Shown: piece by piece, positions 13,688 through 26,500 of the stretch
Layout: each line of letters starts with the position of its first letter
Position numbering within the stretch: the stretch's first letter is position 1
DNA from: Setaria digitata
Lineage: Eukaryota; Nematoda; Chromadorea; Rhabditida; Setariidae
Direction: 5' to 3'
Assembly (NCBI GenBank): GCA_003640385.1
Contig: RCAB01000154.1
Span: forward strand, 62,001 to 126,000
DNA: 64,000 nt
Notes under the pieces: model-generated
What the model was told of the DNA's origin: nothing
The model's database searches: none
What the model saw: the letters and a program-made list of their open reading frames with translations, nothing else
Position numbers and translations under genes: made by a program

Positions 13688-16600
13688 TCACCTATTACTA
13701 TTTTCGCCAACGTTGAACACAAGACCTTCCTCATCCGATAAATCGTCATTTTCTGCATCATGTTTAGTTTCGTTTTTTGAACTGTTTGAGGAATTCCCTA
13801 TCTGTTTGTCAAATGTTCCCACATCCACATCTTCCATTTCCTCCTAAAGAAAAAAACAAAAAAAGAAAAACGAGAAAAGACGAAAATGGAAACTTCTCAT
13901 TTGCGAAATCAACAACCTCATCCATCATATTAGAACATCTACAGTTAGAAATGTACACGTAAAAATATGGTACGATACTTATAAAAAAAGACCTGAGAAG
14001 TTCTCACTTAATTTCGCTCTTGCTAAGTGAGCAGTCTCCAATTTCAAAAGTGAAGATGAAGTGTATTATCGACAAAATCAAACCTGTGCTTTCCTCCAGA
14101 TATGAAGTTGAGCTAGCTTTTCAGTCAAGCATTTTGTGAAGTATTGAGAATGTGCTGGTGAAATCTCTTCAAGAAGTTGTCGAGCATTTTCATAATACTT
14201 TGCATGCAACTCAACCTACAAAGAAATTGTGCATCTCAGCAATCGCTACATCTTTAACAGAATATTTGGCAATGTATCAATTGGAATTTTTTGTTAAGTA
14301 TTTTTGAAGGATCAGAATTCGAGACAAAAAGCAGTTGTTTGAGAATCAGATAATTCAGATCAAACATTTGAAAATAAGAGAGCTAAAATATACCCGTTTA
14401 TAATCTCCGTTCATACTATCACATTGTAATGATGCAATTCGCCATCCTTTCATTGTTAATTCTAACGTATAAGGATGTCCTGCTCATAAACTAAGATAAA
14501 TTTATGAAGAACACATTGAAAAAATTAATATTCAAAACAAGAACAAAACAATGATACATCGATACAAACAAGTTCTGTGAGTTTACCAACAGCTTCTTTA
14601 ACGATGCCAACACACAAAAACATGGAACATATAGCAAGTTGTCTGTCAAAAATGAACATCACTGAAGGAAAAATCAATGGAAAACACAAAAAAAATCTGG
14701 AAATAATGCTAACCTTCAACAGTTTTGATATTCACAAAAATCAGGTCAGCTGTACGTGGTAAGATTTCTGAAACGGCAATTGAGCGCACTTCATTTGAGA
14801 GTTCGTGCACGGCAGCTATAGCTTCTAATTCCAGAGGGCCACCAACGCTTAGCTCATTTAATGCATCACCTGTTTCGGCATGACGCTTTCGATTGGCACG
14901 ACCTATTTCAACGAGAGAAAGTGGTGTTCTAAAACGAGAACAACTCTGCTATTTATAAAGTCGAATATACCAGTGTAGAAAGTAACAACTTTAGATTAAC
15001 TTTCCTTTCTTTGATTTAGAACTTGTAGAAGGCTAATAAAAGCCTTGACAAAAATGTCTGACGACGGAAGTGGTAACTATTTAAGGAAAAAGTATACCAC
15101 TCCTTCAAACAAGATAGTAGCAAGTATGAAGCAACTTCAATTTTCGCCAGATATACCACCTGAGTGGAAGAAATAGATTCATTAATGACATTTTCATGGA
15201 TGGCGCTCTGCAATCGACCCGAATACATTCTTTTGATGGTTCGAAACAAGGCCTTTTGAAAGTGAAATTCACAATTCATACCCGAAAATGTTGTGAACAG
15301 TGGAAGTATGGTCGGATACTAATGCTGGAGTCAAACTTGGCGGATACATAAATGCTTCATGAAATCCATCTGGTGCTGGACTGTGAGCACGACTATGTGC
15401 CCGACTGTTTTGATAACTCTGGTAAATCTGTGCAGCGCTTTGCCAACGAGCTGAACTAAAACAAAAATTAGTTTATTAGTAATTATGAAAATCTGAACTG
15501 TACACATTCAAACAATACTTTGGGGTATAGTTTGCACTTTACTCTGCAAGGAATTAAAGCATACATTTCAAAGAATAATTATGGCAAAAATAAAACTATA
15601 TTAACTCCACACACTTCCTGCAAAAAAAAAAAAAATGCAGCATTCCGCTTTAAAAAAGCCAGAAACAATGTTTCAAGATGAAACTGGAAGAGAGTTTTCG
15701 TAAAGCTCGATCGATTTGAGTAATGTAAAGGACAATGCACAACAAGTAACGAAGACCTTGATTGCTATTTTAGAATTATCTCTCCACTTTTTAACATAAA
15801 TTGACGGCTTAAAAATTGGTTCATTTCAAATCTCAAATCTTGCATGAATTTCAAAAGAACGCTTACTCTTGTTGACGATAGAGTGGTGAAACTCCAAGAG
15901 AATCAGCCAGGCAATTCGCAGTAGGTGTACCTATCGGATGAACTGCATGAAATGAGAGTGTTGATGGCACATTTTTGCAACTTGGTGATGAAGGAGGGGT
16001 AAATGGCGGTGAATGAGCCATGTTTTTCTTCAAATAAGAACTACCTGCATCAACTGAATTTGGAAAGAACTGTACATGCATACGTAACCTGTCAGTAAAA
16101 TATGCTAGATTTCACCAAAGAATTAGCCATATCTTTGGTTAATTCTTTGGTGAAATCTGATCTTTACCAAATCGTGATGTGGAGTATTCATAGTGACTCT
16201 TGAAGTTTTGGATAAGTTTAGAAAAGATGGAAGTTAGACGATCTCCTAAGAACCTAGCGAAATAATCATTTGAATGGGAGGATCCGAGGGCATAAATAAG
16301 AGCACACAGGTTGTCCACTTATCTCCAGCATTCAGCTGTGTCACAAATAAAAAAATTCTAGTAATGGCTGTTAAGGATCTAAACAAGACCGATATCTATC
16401 GCAGCACTAATAGACAGTGAAGAGAAATGGATCAAGTGCTGTACACAGTGAACATTTATTCCTCTATCCTTCTTCCTTTCCGCAGTCAGCATGTTCAACC
16501 GTTATGAAACTTACAGTCCCAAATGCCTGATAAGTGACACTAGAAAAGAGGAATGGATAACCCACCATCAGCCCCGAACACTCTAGGGTGAAGAAATTAC

Positions 16601-19600
16601 TGATATGCTTCAAAGTTGCCTATCACAAGTAAAAGACGTAAACGTCAAAGACTACATGGGAAATAATTTTCATTATCAAGAACCGCACGAGTTGTCACTA
16701 AAACTATGAAAAACAAAGTCCTAATAGTTCTCTCCATGACATTGCCGATATTTGGATCTGTGTTATCTTCCCATCAACTTCTCCATCCATATTATTAATG
16801 GCATTACTGAAAAATAATCGTCGGCTTGCAGCTTGAGATTTTTATGTATCATTATACAGAAGCCCATGGCAAATGCCTTATCCTTCCTTATATATTAAAA
16901 AAAATCTTTAAGCATCAGGAAGTACTAAAAGTACAATAAGCACTAACAAACAATCTTTTTCAAACGGTAGCTGACACCATTAAAATTATACCACAAGCCA
17001 CATCTCCGACAAATTTCTTTCATATTGACCTATCCATCCTATAAGCTTTTACAAATCTACTAAAGTCATCGAATTATATCTACAAGTAAGAAAAAAAAAA
17101 AGTAACGATAAAAAAAATGAACCAAAGAATGTTATACAAACGGAAAAATGAGCAAAAAGTGCACTGATTGTGTTTGAAAATATGGTAAAAGTAATCAATG
17201 GACGAAATCGTTAACGTTTTTCATTTTTTTCAAACTTCTTTTCAAAAGTTTCACAAAATCATAAGGCTGTACTATGACAGTGAATGTAACAGATAAAGGT
17301 AAAGTACTGATCTGCCTAAAAACCTCATCATCTCTTGCAAATATATTCAAAGCATGTTTGTCAATACAAGTGATGCAAGCAGGAGTTGTGCCTGTTCGCG
17401 TAACTGCTGGAACTGAAGCCCGAATACCGGCTTCCCAAGCTGGTGATCCTTCAAGTACGTCAGCCAGCTGAAATAAACTACAGATATTTCACACAATTTC
17501 TGATAACAAACCAAAGATAGGTCGGGTCATCCAATAAATAAGTAGCTACTTTGATTTTACGTTTATCCAAAATGAAGCCCGCATCAAACTCTTCCTTCGT
17601 CTTCTGCAGTGTGTAAATTGTCCCGTAAGGCACTCGCTGGATTGTAATATTTAACTAAAATAAAATACTAATCAAAAAATTATATTACAGATCAAGCTTC
17701 GAGTCTGCAATGAGAAACGACAAAAAGAAGGAAAATATTTTGATGGTTCCTATTTTCATCTAGTCTATACATGATTATTTTATGGTCAGCAATATCAAAA
17801 TTTTCAGCGTGTTTGATTTTATTCTACTTTTCAAAAACTTTTGATGTTTGGAAATCAGGAATATTGTACACACGAAGTACCGATAACCCCGTTCTTGACA
17901 CAGCATTAAAAATGGATGGGATCTGTTGTGTATTGCACACGTCAACATCAGCAACTCGTACAAGTTGGTCACCAATACAGAGCTGACCCGCAATATACTT
18001 CTCAGCTATCGCAGTCCAGCCCGTTATCCTTAAACAAATTAACGATTTGCCTCACATTCACTTGAAATCTATACTGAAGGAAGTTTGAAATATAACATGA
18101 AAATCAAAAACATACACTGACCAATGGAAATATTCATAATCATCCATGTCAAGTGGAGTTTCTCAAAAATTAAAGAATTTAAAGATTAAAGAGATTATAG
18201 TACTAACCATATTTTTCCTCCGAAATCCACGTAAGCAATATGTTGCGTGCATATAAAAGGTTGCAATGTTAAGTTTTTCAGACCACTTGGAATAGTATTA
18301 CTGTCACTGCACTGTGAATAGTAATAATCTTCAGCAAACGTTCCACTGCTATTTGCTCGACTGGCTAAATGGCTTTTTGAGAACTTCATAGTTGTGACTG
18401 ATGAAATTCGATTGATTACTCCACAAGGTGAGTCATAACCAGACGACAACGAGTTATTTGTGGCAATACGGCGTGATTGCGCTGTGTTGATATCCAAGGT
18501 TCTAGTTGGGACAGAATAACCGCGCTTTACCGATTCGGAATACAAATTCATCGGCACTACTATTTCGGTGTCCAGTAAAGTTGGTTCTTCCAAAGTGCTA
18601 CAAATATTTCTTATATAATTATTTGCAAAATATAGATAACTTTTACCCCTGCATCTTTTCGCACATGTTAATAGACCCCCTCTGATTTAAACATCACTTT
18701 ACTGCTTATTTAGGAACAGGAACCAAAAAATGCATAAAAACCTGACAACTCTAACACATTATAAGAAAGAATTAGCTTTGTAATGGATAATACGAAAGCT
18801 GGCATAATTAATGTGGATAATATCTTTAAACCTATATAAAGAATTTTGTGAATTGACTGAAATTTCTTTTGGACGTTGTTCCACTGATGAATCCGTGCAT
18901 GATGTAGATGCACAGTTCTTCGGATTATCATACACTGAGCAACGCTATAAAAATTATGCATAACAAATCCTTTCTGAGAATTTTCTTTGCAGAACATAGT
19001 GGATGAAGAGAATAATCTCAGAAATAATAGGAGTGATTTAAAGCAAAATATTGAATTCTCTACACTCTGTATGAAAAACTGCACTTCTACATTTAAGAAA
19101 TTAACGAGAAATGGATCAAGTCCGATTTAGCTTCTGAAAGGACAGAAATAAGACCAACTTTTGCGCTAATTTTGGAGACCTGAGCTTGTGAAGATGAAAT
19201 ACTACGCGGAGGAAGCGGAGGTGGAGTTTTCACCACTCCACGATTGTTTTTTTTCTCTCCTCTGCTTCTCATACAAGGCAGAGACGTTATCCTAGATGTT
19301 TGAGCTATTAGTGATGGCAATCCAATGCATTCGTATTCAGTACTTCTTAGAGGAGGAACCGGCAGCGATGGAGCAAGTTCTTCAGGAATCTTAAAACTTT
19401 ACTGCAATTGACTTCATAATTTTTTTTTACTTCAGTTTCTGCTGTTATAAACAACAAAGAAGAAACAGAAATGAATTTAAGTTGAAAGGTTGGACAAGAA
19501 TCTAAAACAGTTTTAATTCATTGATCAAAATTAATATGAAATTCTACGGAAGATAAATCACATCAACAAACTTTGTATTGATCTATACTTCGAAATCAGA

Positions 19601-20706
19601 CCAATGAAAAGTGGAAGCTTCCTGCACTCCATTTTCCAAACTTATTACACACCAATATGTTAAGCTTATTTTTTATGAAGCAAACCTCATCAATACTTGC
19701 ACCCTCATCAATAAATCTTCTGGTTGTTCTAGGGGATTCAGATGGAACATTGGGTTCTAAAATATAGAGATTCGTGGACTCCATCAAACACTTTAATCGT
19801 ACGAGAGTAGAAGTAGTCGACCGGATCCAGTCATCGCAATCTTCTCTGGAAATATCTGACAGAGATGATTTCATGAAGATCTGACCCTTACATGCGCGTG
19901 CCTTTCAAAATCCAGATATAGCAAACTAGAAATGTGAATGATACTCAGTGTTTTACAATAATTTAAAGTTTGAAATTCATTTAATCCCGGTTCTTCCTAC
20001 AATTATAAAGAGTGAAGTGGAAACTACATATGCCACATTACTTAATATATTTTAATAACCAAGGTACAATTTAATGATTATGAGCTATTCTCAATATAAT
20101 ATGTATATATATATATATATATATTATAAATTATTACATCGTCAAAGCAGAAAGCTCAATGGCTTCACGTGAGCAGTCGCTAAAGCCGATCATGAAACTG
20201 CGTCTGGACTGGTCACTCATAACAACTCTTACGAAAGACGAATCCAATAGATCGATTACTTTCGATGGTCTAAAATTATTTCTGTTATGCTAAAATCCAA
20301 AGCAATTACAAGGGACTTAGAATGAATGCTACATCGGAAGGAGCAACATCTTGCATGTAAAAAATATACTTAAATTTTAAAAAATTCGCAAAGTAACTTT
20401 ATCAAATTGGATTTTTAATGTCAAACTACCTGTGACCATGGACGTATTCCTCCGAGAAGTACCACTCCAAAAGAGGTACACGACCATTGTGAACACAAAA
20501 TACGACCCATTTCCCTTCTTCATACAAAATTTTCTAGAATAAACGAAGGTAATACGTAAGCGTAAAATGATGCAACAAAGAACCTTTACAATGATATAAG
20601 AAAAACTTAACTTGATATTTACCTTTTTACGGTGCAAAGTGCCACCTTTTTTATGCATTACATGCTGTAACCAGCTTGCTTTAACGATTTCCCGCTGTTC
20701 ATTCAT
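13688..20706 (-). CDS. Large PH-like/PDZ-like scaffold protein (about 1,000 aa)
   Basis: Eighteen minus-strand exons: 20706-20623, 20533-20430, 20269-20138, 19901-19686, 19389-19106, 18597-18208, 18028-17839, 17654-17508, 17467-17216, 16539-16515, 16317-16168, 16044-15867, 15455-15282, 14928-14714, 14661-14566, 14482-14394, 14215-14084 and 13843-13688. Exons 1-4 resemble a PH domain of DOK/IRS type (REIVKASWLQ, GKWVVFCVHNGRVPLLEWY, closing helix with DDWI). A Pro-rich PPPLPPRS stretch and a Ser-rich linker follow. Two PDZ-like segments come next (IAGQLCIGDQLVRV; VLEGSPAWEAGI). Then come a helical part, an SP-rich part and a C-terminal helical domain ending in an acidic tail. All joins agree in phase except exon 3 to exon 4, which is off by one base. 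Likely a membrane-associated adaptor (inference). The gene could be two genes split near 17200, but the 25-nt exon 16539-16515 makes the phases agree across that gap. Confidence 0.7.
16107..16158. repeat. Intronic hairpin with 19-bp perfect stem
   Basis: AGATTTCACCAAAGAATTA (16107-16125) and its exact reverse complement (16140-16158) flank a 14-nt loop in the intron 16045-16167 of the PH/PDZ gene, ending close to the donor of exon 16317-16168. Confidence 0.9.
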
Positions 20707-23589
20707 TCATTTGTTCACAGACGTCAGTCCTGAAATTTCCAAAAGTAAGTTGTGATTGCTGATTTTACATTTTAAGGTCCTAAAACGAATGAAAAAATCG
20801 AATTCCAAGTCTTATTAGATGTACCACTAAAATACGTTTATGTAGACATCCAATGTCATTCCAAACGAAACCTTCGCTTACTCTAGAATCATGGTTGCAA
20901 CTTTTACTATTTAAAACAAACTTTTACTTCTTGGAACAAATCAAAATTCAGTAGCCTGCTCTCAACAGTATTGCTACTGAAGAGATATCGACTTTTGGAA
21001 AAACTGTCACAAAAGGGCATGATGACTTACACTGTCTCTGCACGGAAAGGCATCATCGATTGAACACACTGATGAACCAAACACACAATACACGAACTTT
21101 AAAAAACCTACTATTTTACTGCGTTCTCCTTTTAATCCGACTTTGTAAATTGAACTTCTATATAGCTCAGAGGTAACAACAGAGACCAGACCATAAGAGG
21201 TAAGGCATTCATGCTAGTAGAGTATATTTGGTCAAGTTATTTGGTCTTCAATAAAGTAATTAACAATTATTTTAGCAGCTCCTAAGTCACTTTAATTTGT
21301 ACACTTGATCTTCAGGTATATTTACAGACCAGCTGAAGTAGAAGTGACGCGTGAATTTCAACAATGAAGACTAAATATTAGTAGTTAGGAATCGAACATG
21401 GGACTGACAACAGTCTGGATTGGTCTCAAGTTGAGGAAAATGTTTTAAGAACCACTGAAGAGTTCCTTCCAGTTAACAAAAAATAAACTTTATATGTATT
21501 TTATTTTCAAACGAGGTTCACCAAAGATGCTTATAATTCGTTACCACATGGTGCGTTTCTTTCTTCAGCGAGCTGACAATTATTCCTGCAAACCGGCGTC
21601 ATTCACTTGACACAGCCTTCTTTTCCCCCTCCGCTCTATGTCAACTCACCATGCCACTATTTTCATGACTGACATTTGTATCGGATAATTAACTTTCCGG
21701 ATCATAGAGTTGATGACTTCATCGATGTTCCATTCTTTTATACTTACGTCATTTTTCCCATTCGTACGATCAACAACTACGGAACTCTTTTAAGTGAATC
21801 TCCAATCTGTTTTCTTCCCTTAATGAACAGTAGCGAACTAAAGATCGGTACATGTCTTGCGTCATCCGATAATATTTATCCATGGGTAAGACAAGACGGT
21901 CATCCTACTGAGCGTACTTCTCTCAACCCGCCTCTTCTCCACACACCTCCATCTGATTAGATTTACCTGTGGTAAAAGCAACGATCCATTACAATAGCAC
22001 CGGGAATATCGCATTGATCTTGGCACTCTCAACGAACGTTATCAGTAACTACTTATCAGACAACTGCACACTTCCTATTACACGATATAAGAGTTTCTGT
22101 TTCAAATTAATCCATTCAATAGAGTGCACATTTTGCATCAGAGTATGCTCACCTCTGTTCTTAAACTTCTTCTTTGTATCCACTTGCACACTAATCTTTT
22201 ACTTTGTCACACAAATCTCATTGTGGTCCAAGTACAAACTCTGCTCTATTATAAGCTATGTTGTCCACATACTAAGTCTTCTTCCTGGAATGTAGTAAGT
22301 ACGGTAAAAAACATGAACATAGTAGACCTATCCAATATCATCGGACCCAAAAGTGAGTTATGAACAAAGGTTTCTGTGGAGCTTCAAACCGCCCAAAGAT
22401 GTGGATCTGTGATGTTCCGCTGTTGTCGTGATTTTGTTGCTATCGTTTGAAACCAAATAGGTATTTGATAGTAGCATATCAAAATATCAAACATAGTTTT
22501 AATATAATAAGCAAAAGCTGGATACTGGAGTGATGAAGTCGACGAGCAGCATGTGAGTGACACTATTAAGAGATCCGCAATACGACAATTTTAGACAGAG
22601 CAACATTGCTAGTTATACAACACATGTAGAAGCTCCTACGTCAGGTAACGAACATTATGGTAAGGACAGGCGACACGTGAAATACCCACGGATGGGTGCC
22701 GGATGTGTCTACTAATACTGCACATTCTACAAACGACACCCACGCGTCCAATTACAACTGCCAACCACCTGCCGAACCCCACATTGGAAGCTCCAGAAAA
22801 CCAACCTGAACAACGTTCCCCAGCTGGACCACCTCTCCTCTCTTCCTCGTTGGATCCAAATGAAAAGCTGCATCTCATGAGGGATTGTACAGTAAGTAGT
22901 AGGATGAATATGGGGGTTTCGGACGGTTCCCTGGACTTAAAAGTAATTACTTGCTCACATATTTGTACTGAAAAGCGAAGTAGAAGTAATCGGAATCCTG
23001 AACCCCGAGTTATATATACTTACCTGTGACCTGCTTGATATTTAGCTCCCTAGCAATCCAAATGGAAACTGCACGGTATTTTTGGTGCTTAATTCACCAT
23101 GGTTTTTTCTATTTCGTTCCTGACTGTTTCACCCGCACTGATTTTCTTTGGTGCATTAAACATTTGCTGCTGAATTTTGCACTGGTCCTAATTTTTTTTT
23201 CACTTTAGTGTACAAGCTTAAATGCTCGCGGTTTTCTTTCCTTTTTTCTTTTTTTATTGAAAAGGAAACGTAAACTCTTCCCTTTTAGACCAATAATTTC
23301 ATAATTTCCTTGTTATCTGTGGCAAGAATTATTCACAGAAAAATATGAGATGCTAAGACTGATACAAATCTCAGCCAATCTAGTTTTGATATTGTCATAG
23401 TTATTGTGCATTCATATTTGCCTCGAGTGTGCGCATCGAACGAGAAAACGAGAAGACTGCTTTTTTCACTGCTTTCAATTCTTATATATTTGTGAGAAAT
23501 TTGGAATAAACATATATATATTCCTCGTGTAGATTTTTGTATTTTAGAATTTTTGTTTTCCATGAGTGGTATTGAAAAGTAAAAAAAAA
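20707..23589. other. Region between divergent genes, no supported gene
   Basis: About 2.9 kb between the divergent PH/PDZ gene (minus) and RICH-type gene (plus), so it must hold both promoters. The part 21600-23030 is visibly less AT-rich and carries several open frames of 76-108 codons on both strands (plus: 21676-21960, 21969-22295, 22703-23029; minus: 22636-22878). None has a recognisable domain or a convincing splice structure. A Pro-rich plus-strand stretch near 22730-22860 could be an unrecognised exon. Confidence 0.4.
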
Positions 23590-26500
23590 ATGGAGAAGAT
23601 GCGGGAGGGTTTGCAACGGCGAGCTCGTCGGATGCAAGAAAATTTACAACAATCTGTGGGATTGTATGTTATCTTTTACATTTCCGTGTGAAATAAAGCT
23701 TGCTATTGCTAGCAGTGTTTAATGCCATTAAAAGGAATTTATACTACTGTGATGTCTAGGTTGTGTTTTACATTTCTATGTTACAACATAACAGATAAGG
23801 AAATTAAAGAGGCCGCATTTCTTCTTGTCTTTGGTTGTTCAATAGTTTTTCTACATATAGTGGTCAAAATCACTTATAAGAGTATAAGCCTTCACAATTA
23901 AATTTTGACTGTTTTTTCTGAAGAAGTTGCTTTCAGATCCGAAAAAAAAGATGAATTGCAAAGTGTGAATCATATCGAGCAACGAAATCAGAAAATCATT
24001 TCAGCAGTGAAAAACACTCGGCAGAATTTACAAAATTGTATCAAAAGTGTCCACAGAGAAGAAGCTGTTGATAAACGGAAGGTACAGCAATATTTTTTGA
24101 ACCAACGTAGGAAATTTTCGAAATTCCGTTATTTTGTGAGATATTTGGAAATGAAACTGGAAGCTAGAACTGACATTGTGCTGTATAAGAATGTGGCTCT
24201 TTTTTTGTAGAGACGATTAGATGAATTTGGGCTGTGGCAACAATTGCTTACAGATGCAAAAGAGTTGGAAAATGTTTATCCTCGTTTGGAACCATCTGTT
24301 CTTGCTGATACACTGAAGTTGTATGGCGATGCCATGGGTGTAATTCTTGAAGAACGGGTATTAACAGATCAGTTAATTGAGAAAAGGTACGAGAAAAGGT
24401 TCTTATGGAATAGTAATGTAAAGCAGTTATGAAGTGATATTGCAGATGAGGACGGTGGTTTTCGTAAATTATGTTTCAGTGTTTTGGATGCTTTTGGAAA
24501 GTATGTGGATGATGACAAAGCATTGTCGAAAGCAAAAGAGAAGCTAACTCGGACAGTTGTTGATGTTGAGGTTAGCAGAAAACGTAAACAGGGGAATCAT
24601 GATGAGTCTAAAGCGCAAGAAATCCAAGATGAATATGATGCCTTACAACTCAAATTGGAATCGTATAAGGTTAGTTTCCTAAACTTATATATATATAAGT
24701 TTAGGAAACTAATAGATATATATATATATAAAAGTTATATATATACTTTTAGGACAACGTTTTTACGGATATTTTTGTATTGTTATCAAGGGAAGCTGAG
24801 ATTGCTGGTGTTTATAAAGAACTAATCATCGCGCAAATGGAATATCATCGGACAGCCTTACAAAAACTTGAAAACATCTTACCCGAAATCGACAGAAAGA
24901 TCGGTAAATATTTAATATAGAGTCAGAAAATTGTTTGTTTTGTCATCAAGACTTTTCTTCGGATCAGTAAGGTAAGTTCCCGTCCATGTTTAACTTTTAT
25001 GGCCTTCAAATCAGCTGTTTCAGCAGTAACCATGTTGTAAGCGAGTTTTTTGCAGTAATCTAGTGGGCGATTGACAGTAATTTCTCTTACTTTGGTTGCT
25101 GAATAGTTTTTGCATTTTTTATATTTGTGCATTGCGTGGTATATTTTCTTAAGTTAATATTTTCCAGCTTCGTATCCAAATCGTCCGGTATTTGGATGCC
25201 ATTTAGAAGATCATCTACGTTGTTCTAATCGTTCGATAGCTTTGGTTCTAGAAGTGTGTTGCTCTATCTTAAAATACCAAGGTTTCCAAGAAAAGGTTCC
25301 TTAATTTCAAATTTTTATCTGAACACGTTTTTGGTTAAGACTTTTAAGGTGATTGTAAGTTTACTTAAGGATCATTCATAAAACATTCGTAGATTACAGT
25401 GTACACCCAATAAGGAAATCTTATAAAATTTGTTTCTAGGGCCTTTTTCGGGTTAGTGGTAACAACAATCGAATCAGGCGTCTTAAAGCAGCATTTGATG
25501 CTCATCAAATAAATAACAGTTCTATGGAAATTGCTGAATACATTAGTGACCCTCATTCAGTTTGTTCAGTCCTGAAATGTTATCTTCGTGAACTTCCTGA
25601 GCCACTAATGACTCATGTTCTTCACTCGGAATGGGTTGTTATTGCTAAGTAAGTTACTTATTGATTCTAAGTTTCGTGAAATTCGTCTGATCGTATTACG
25701 ATTTGTAAGAGTTAATGTTACAGATCTCTGAAGCACTTTTCATGGTACCATTTTTTATTTCCTAGCTTTGTGAAGAGCTGTTACGAAATTATTGGAATAT
25801 TCCTTTTTTTTCGTTTACATATTTCGTTTCAAACATAAGACTATCATAAGCGTATGTTATGTGCCAAACTGCTATGTTTTAAGGAGAGATCCAGATTATC
25901 GAAAAGAAGCCATATATCGACTTCTTCCTTTGATGCCAGAAGCAAATCGACACAATCTTGCATATTTGATCAAATTTTTGCAGCTGATATTGGATTATGA
26001 AGAATATACGAAGTATTTTCATAGAATAAAAATTCAAGATTACTTCTTAACGGAAATAAAAAAAATTTGACAAAATATTATTGTAGAATGAGTGTAGGCA
26101 ATCTATCGATCGTTTTCGGCCCGAACTTGATTGATGCGGGCAATGGTACGGAATCGGAGAATATACTTGGTTCAAAGCTAGTGGAAACATTGATACTCAA
26201 TGCTGATTTTTTCTTCCCGAACTGTAATTCTTTTTGACGAGATTTCTGGTTCTTAACACTTGTTAATGTTTTTTAGTTGCTGACTTGATTATCCAGTTTT
26301 CCTAGCTTCTTCGCGATCTTCCATATCCGTCTTTTTTGAGTCCCGGAAGGTGTATAGATAATTTATGATTTATCTATCGCTCAAATTTAGCTTTAAAACT
26401 TAGGCACTACATATTCATGCATATTTATTTATGAAGTAAGACTTATATAACCCCAAATTAATACTTTTTTTTCTTTAAAGGCTTGATGCAACTAATGACA

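Noticed and set aside
13777..13962. Plus-strand 61-codon frame, and similar plus frames at 14577 and 17274
   Set aside because: They are shadows of, or lie beside, minus-strand exons of the PH/PDZ gene, which have splice sites and consistent phases.
13688..16539. A separate ULK/UNC-51 kinase gene, based on the C-terminal helices
   Set aside because: No kinase motifs exist upstream on this strand, and the exon phases join this part to the PH/PDZ exons. The ULK resemblance is weak.
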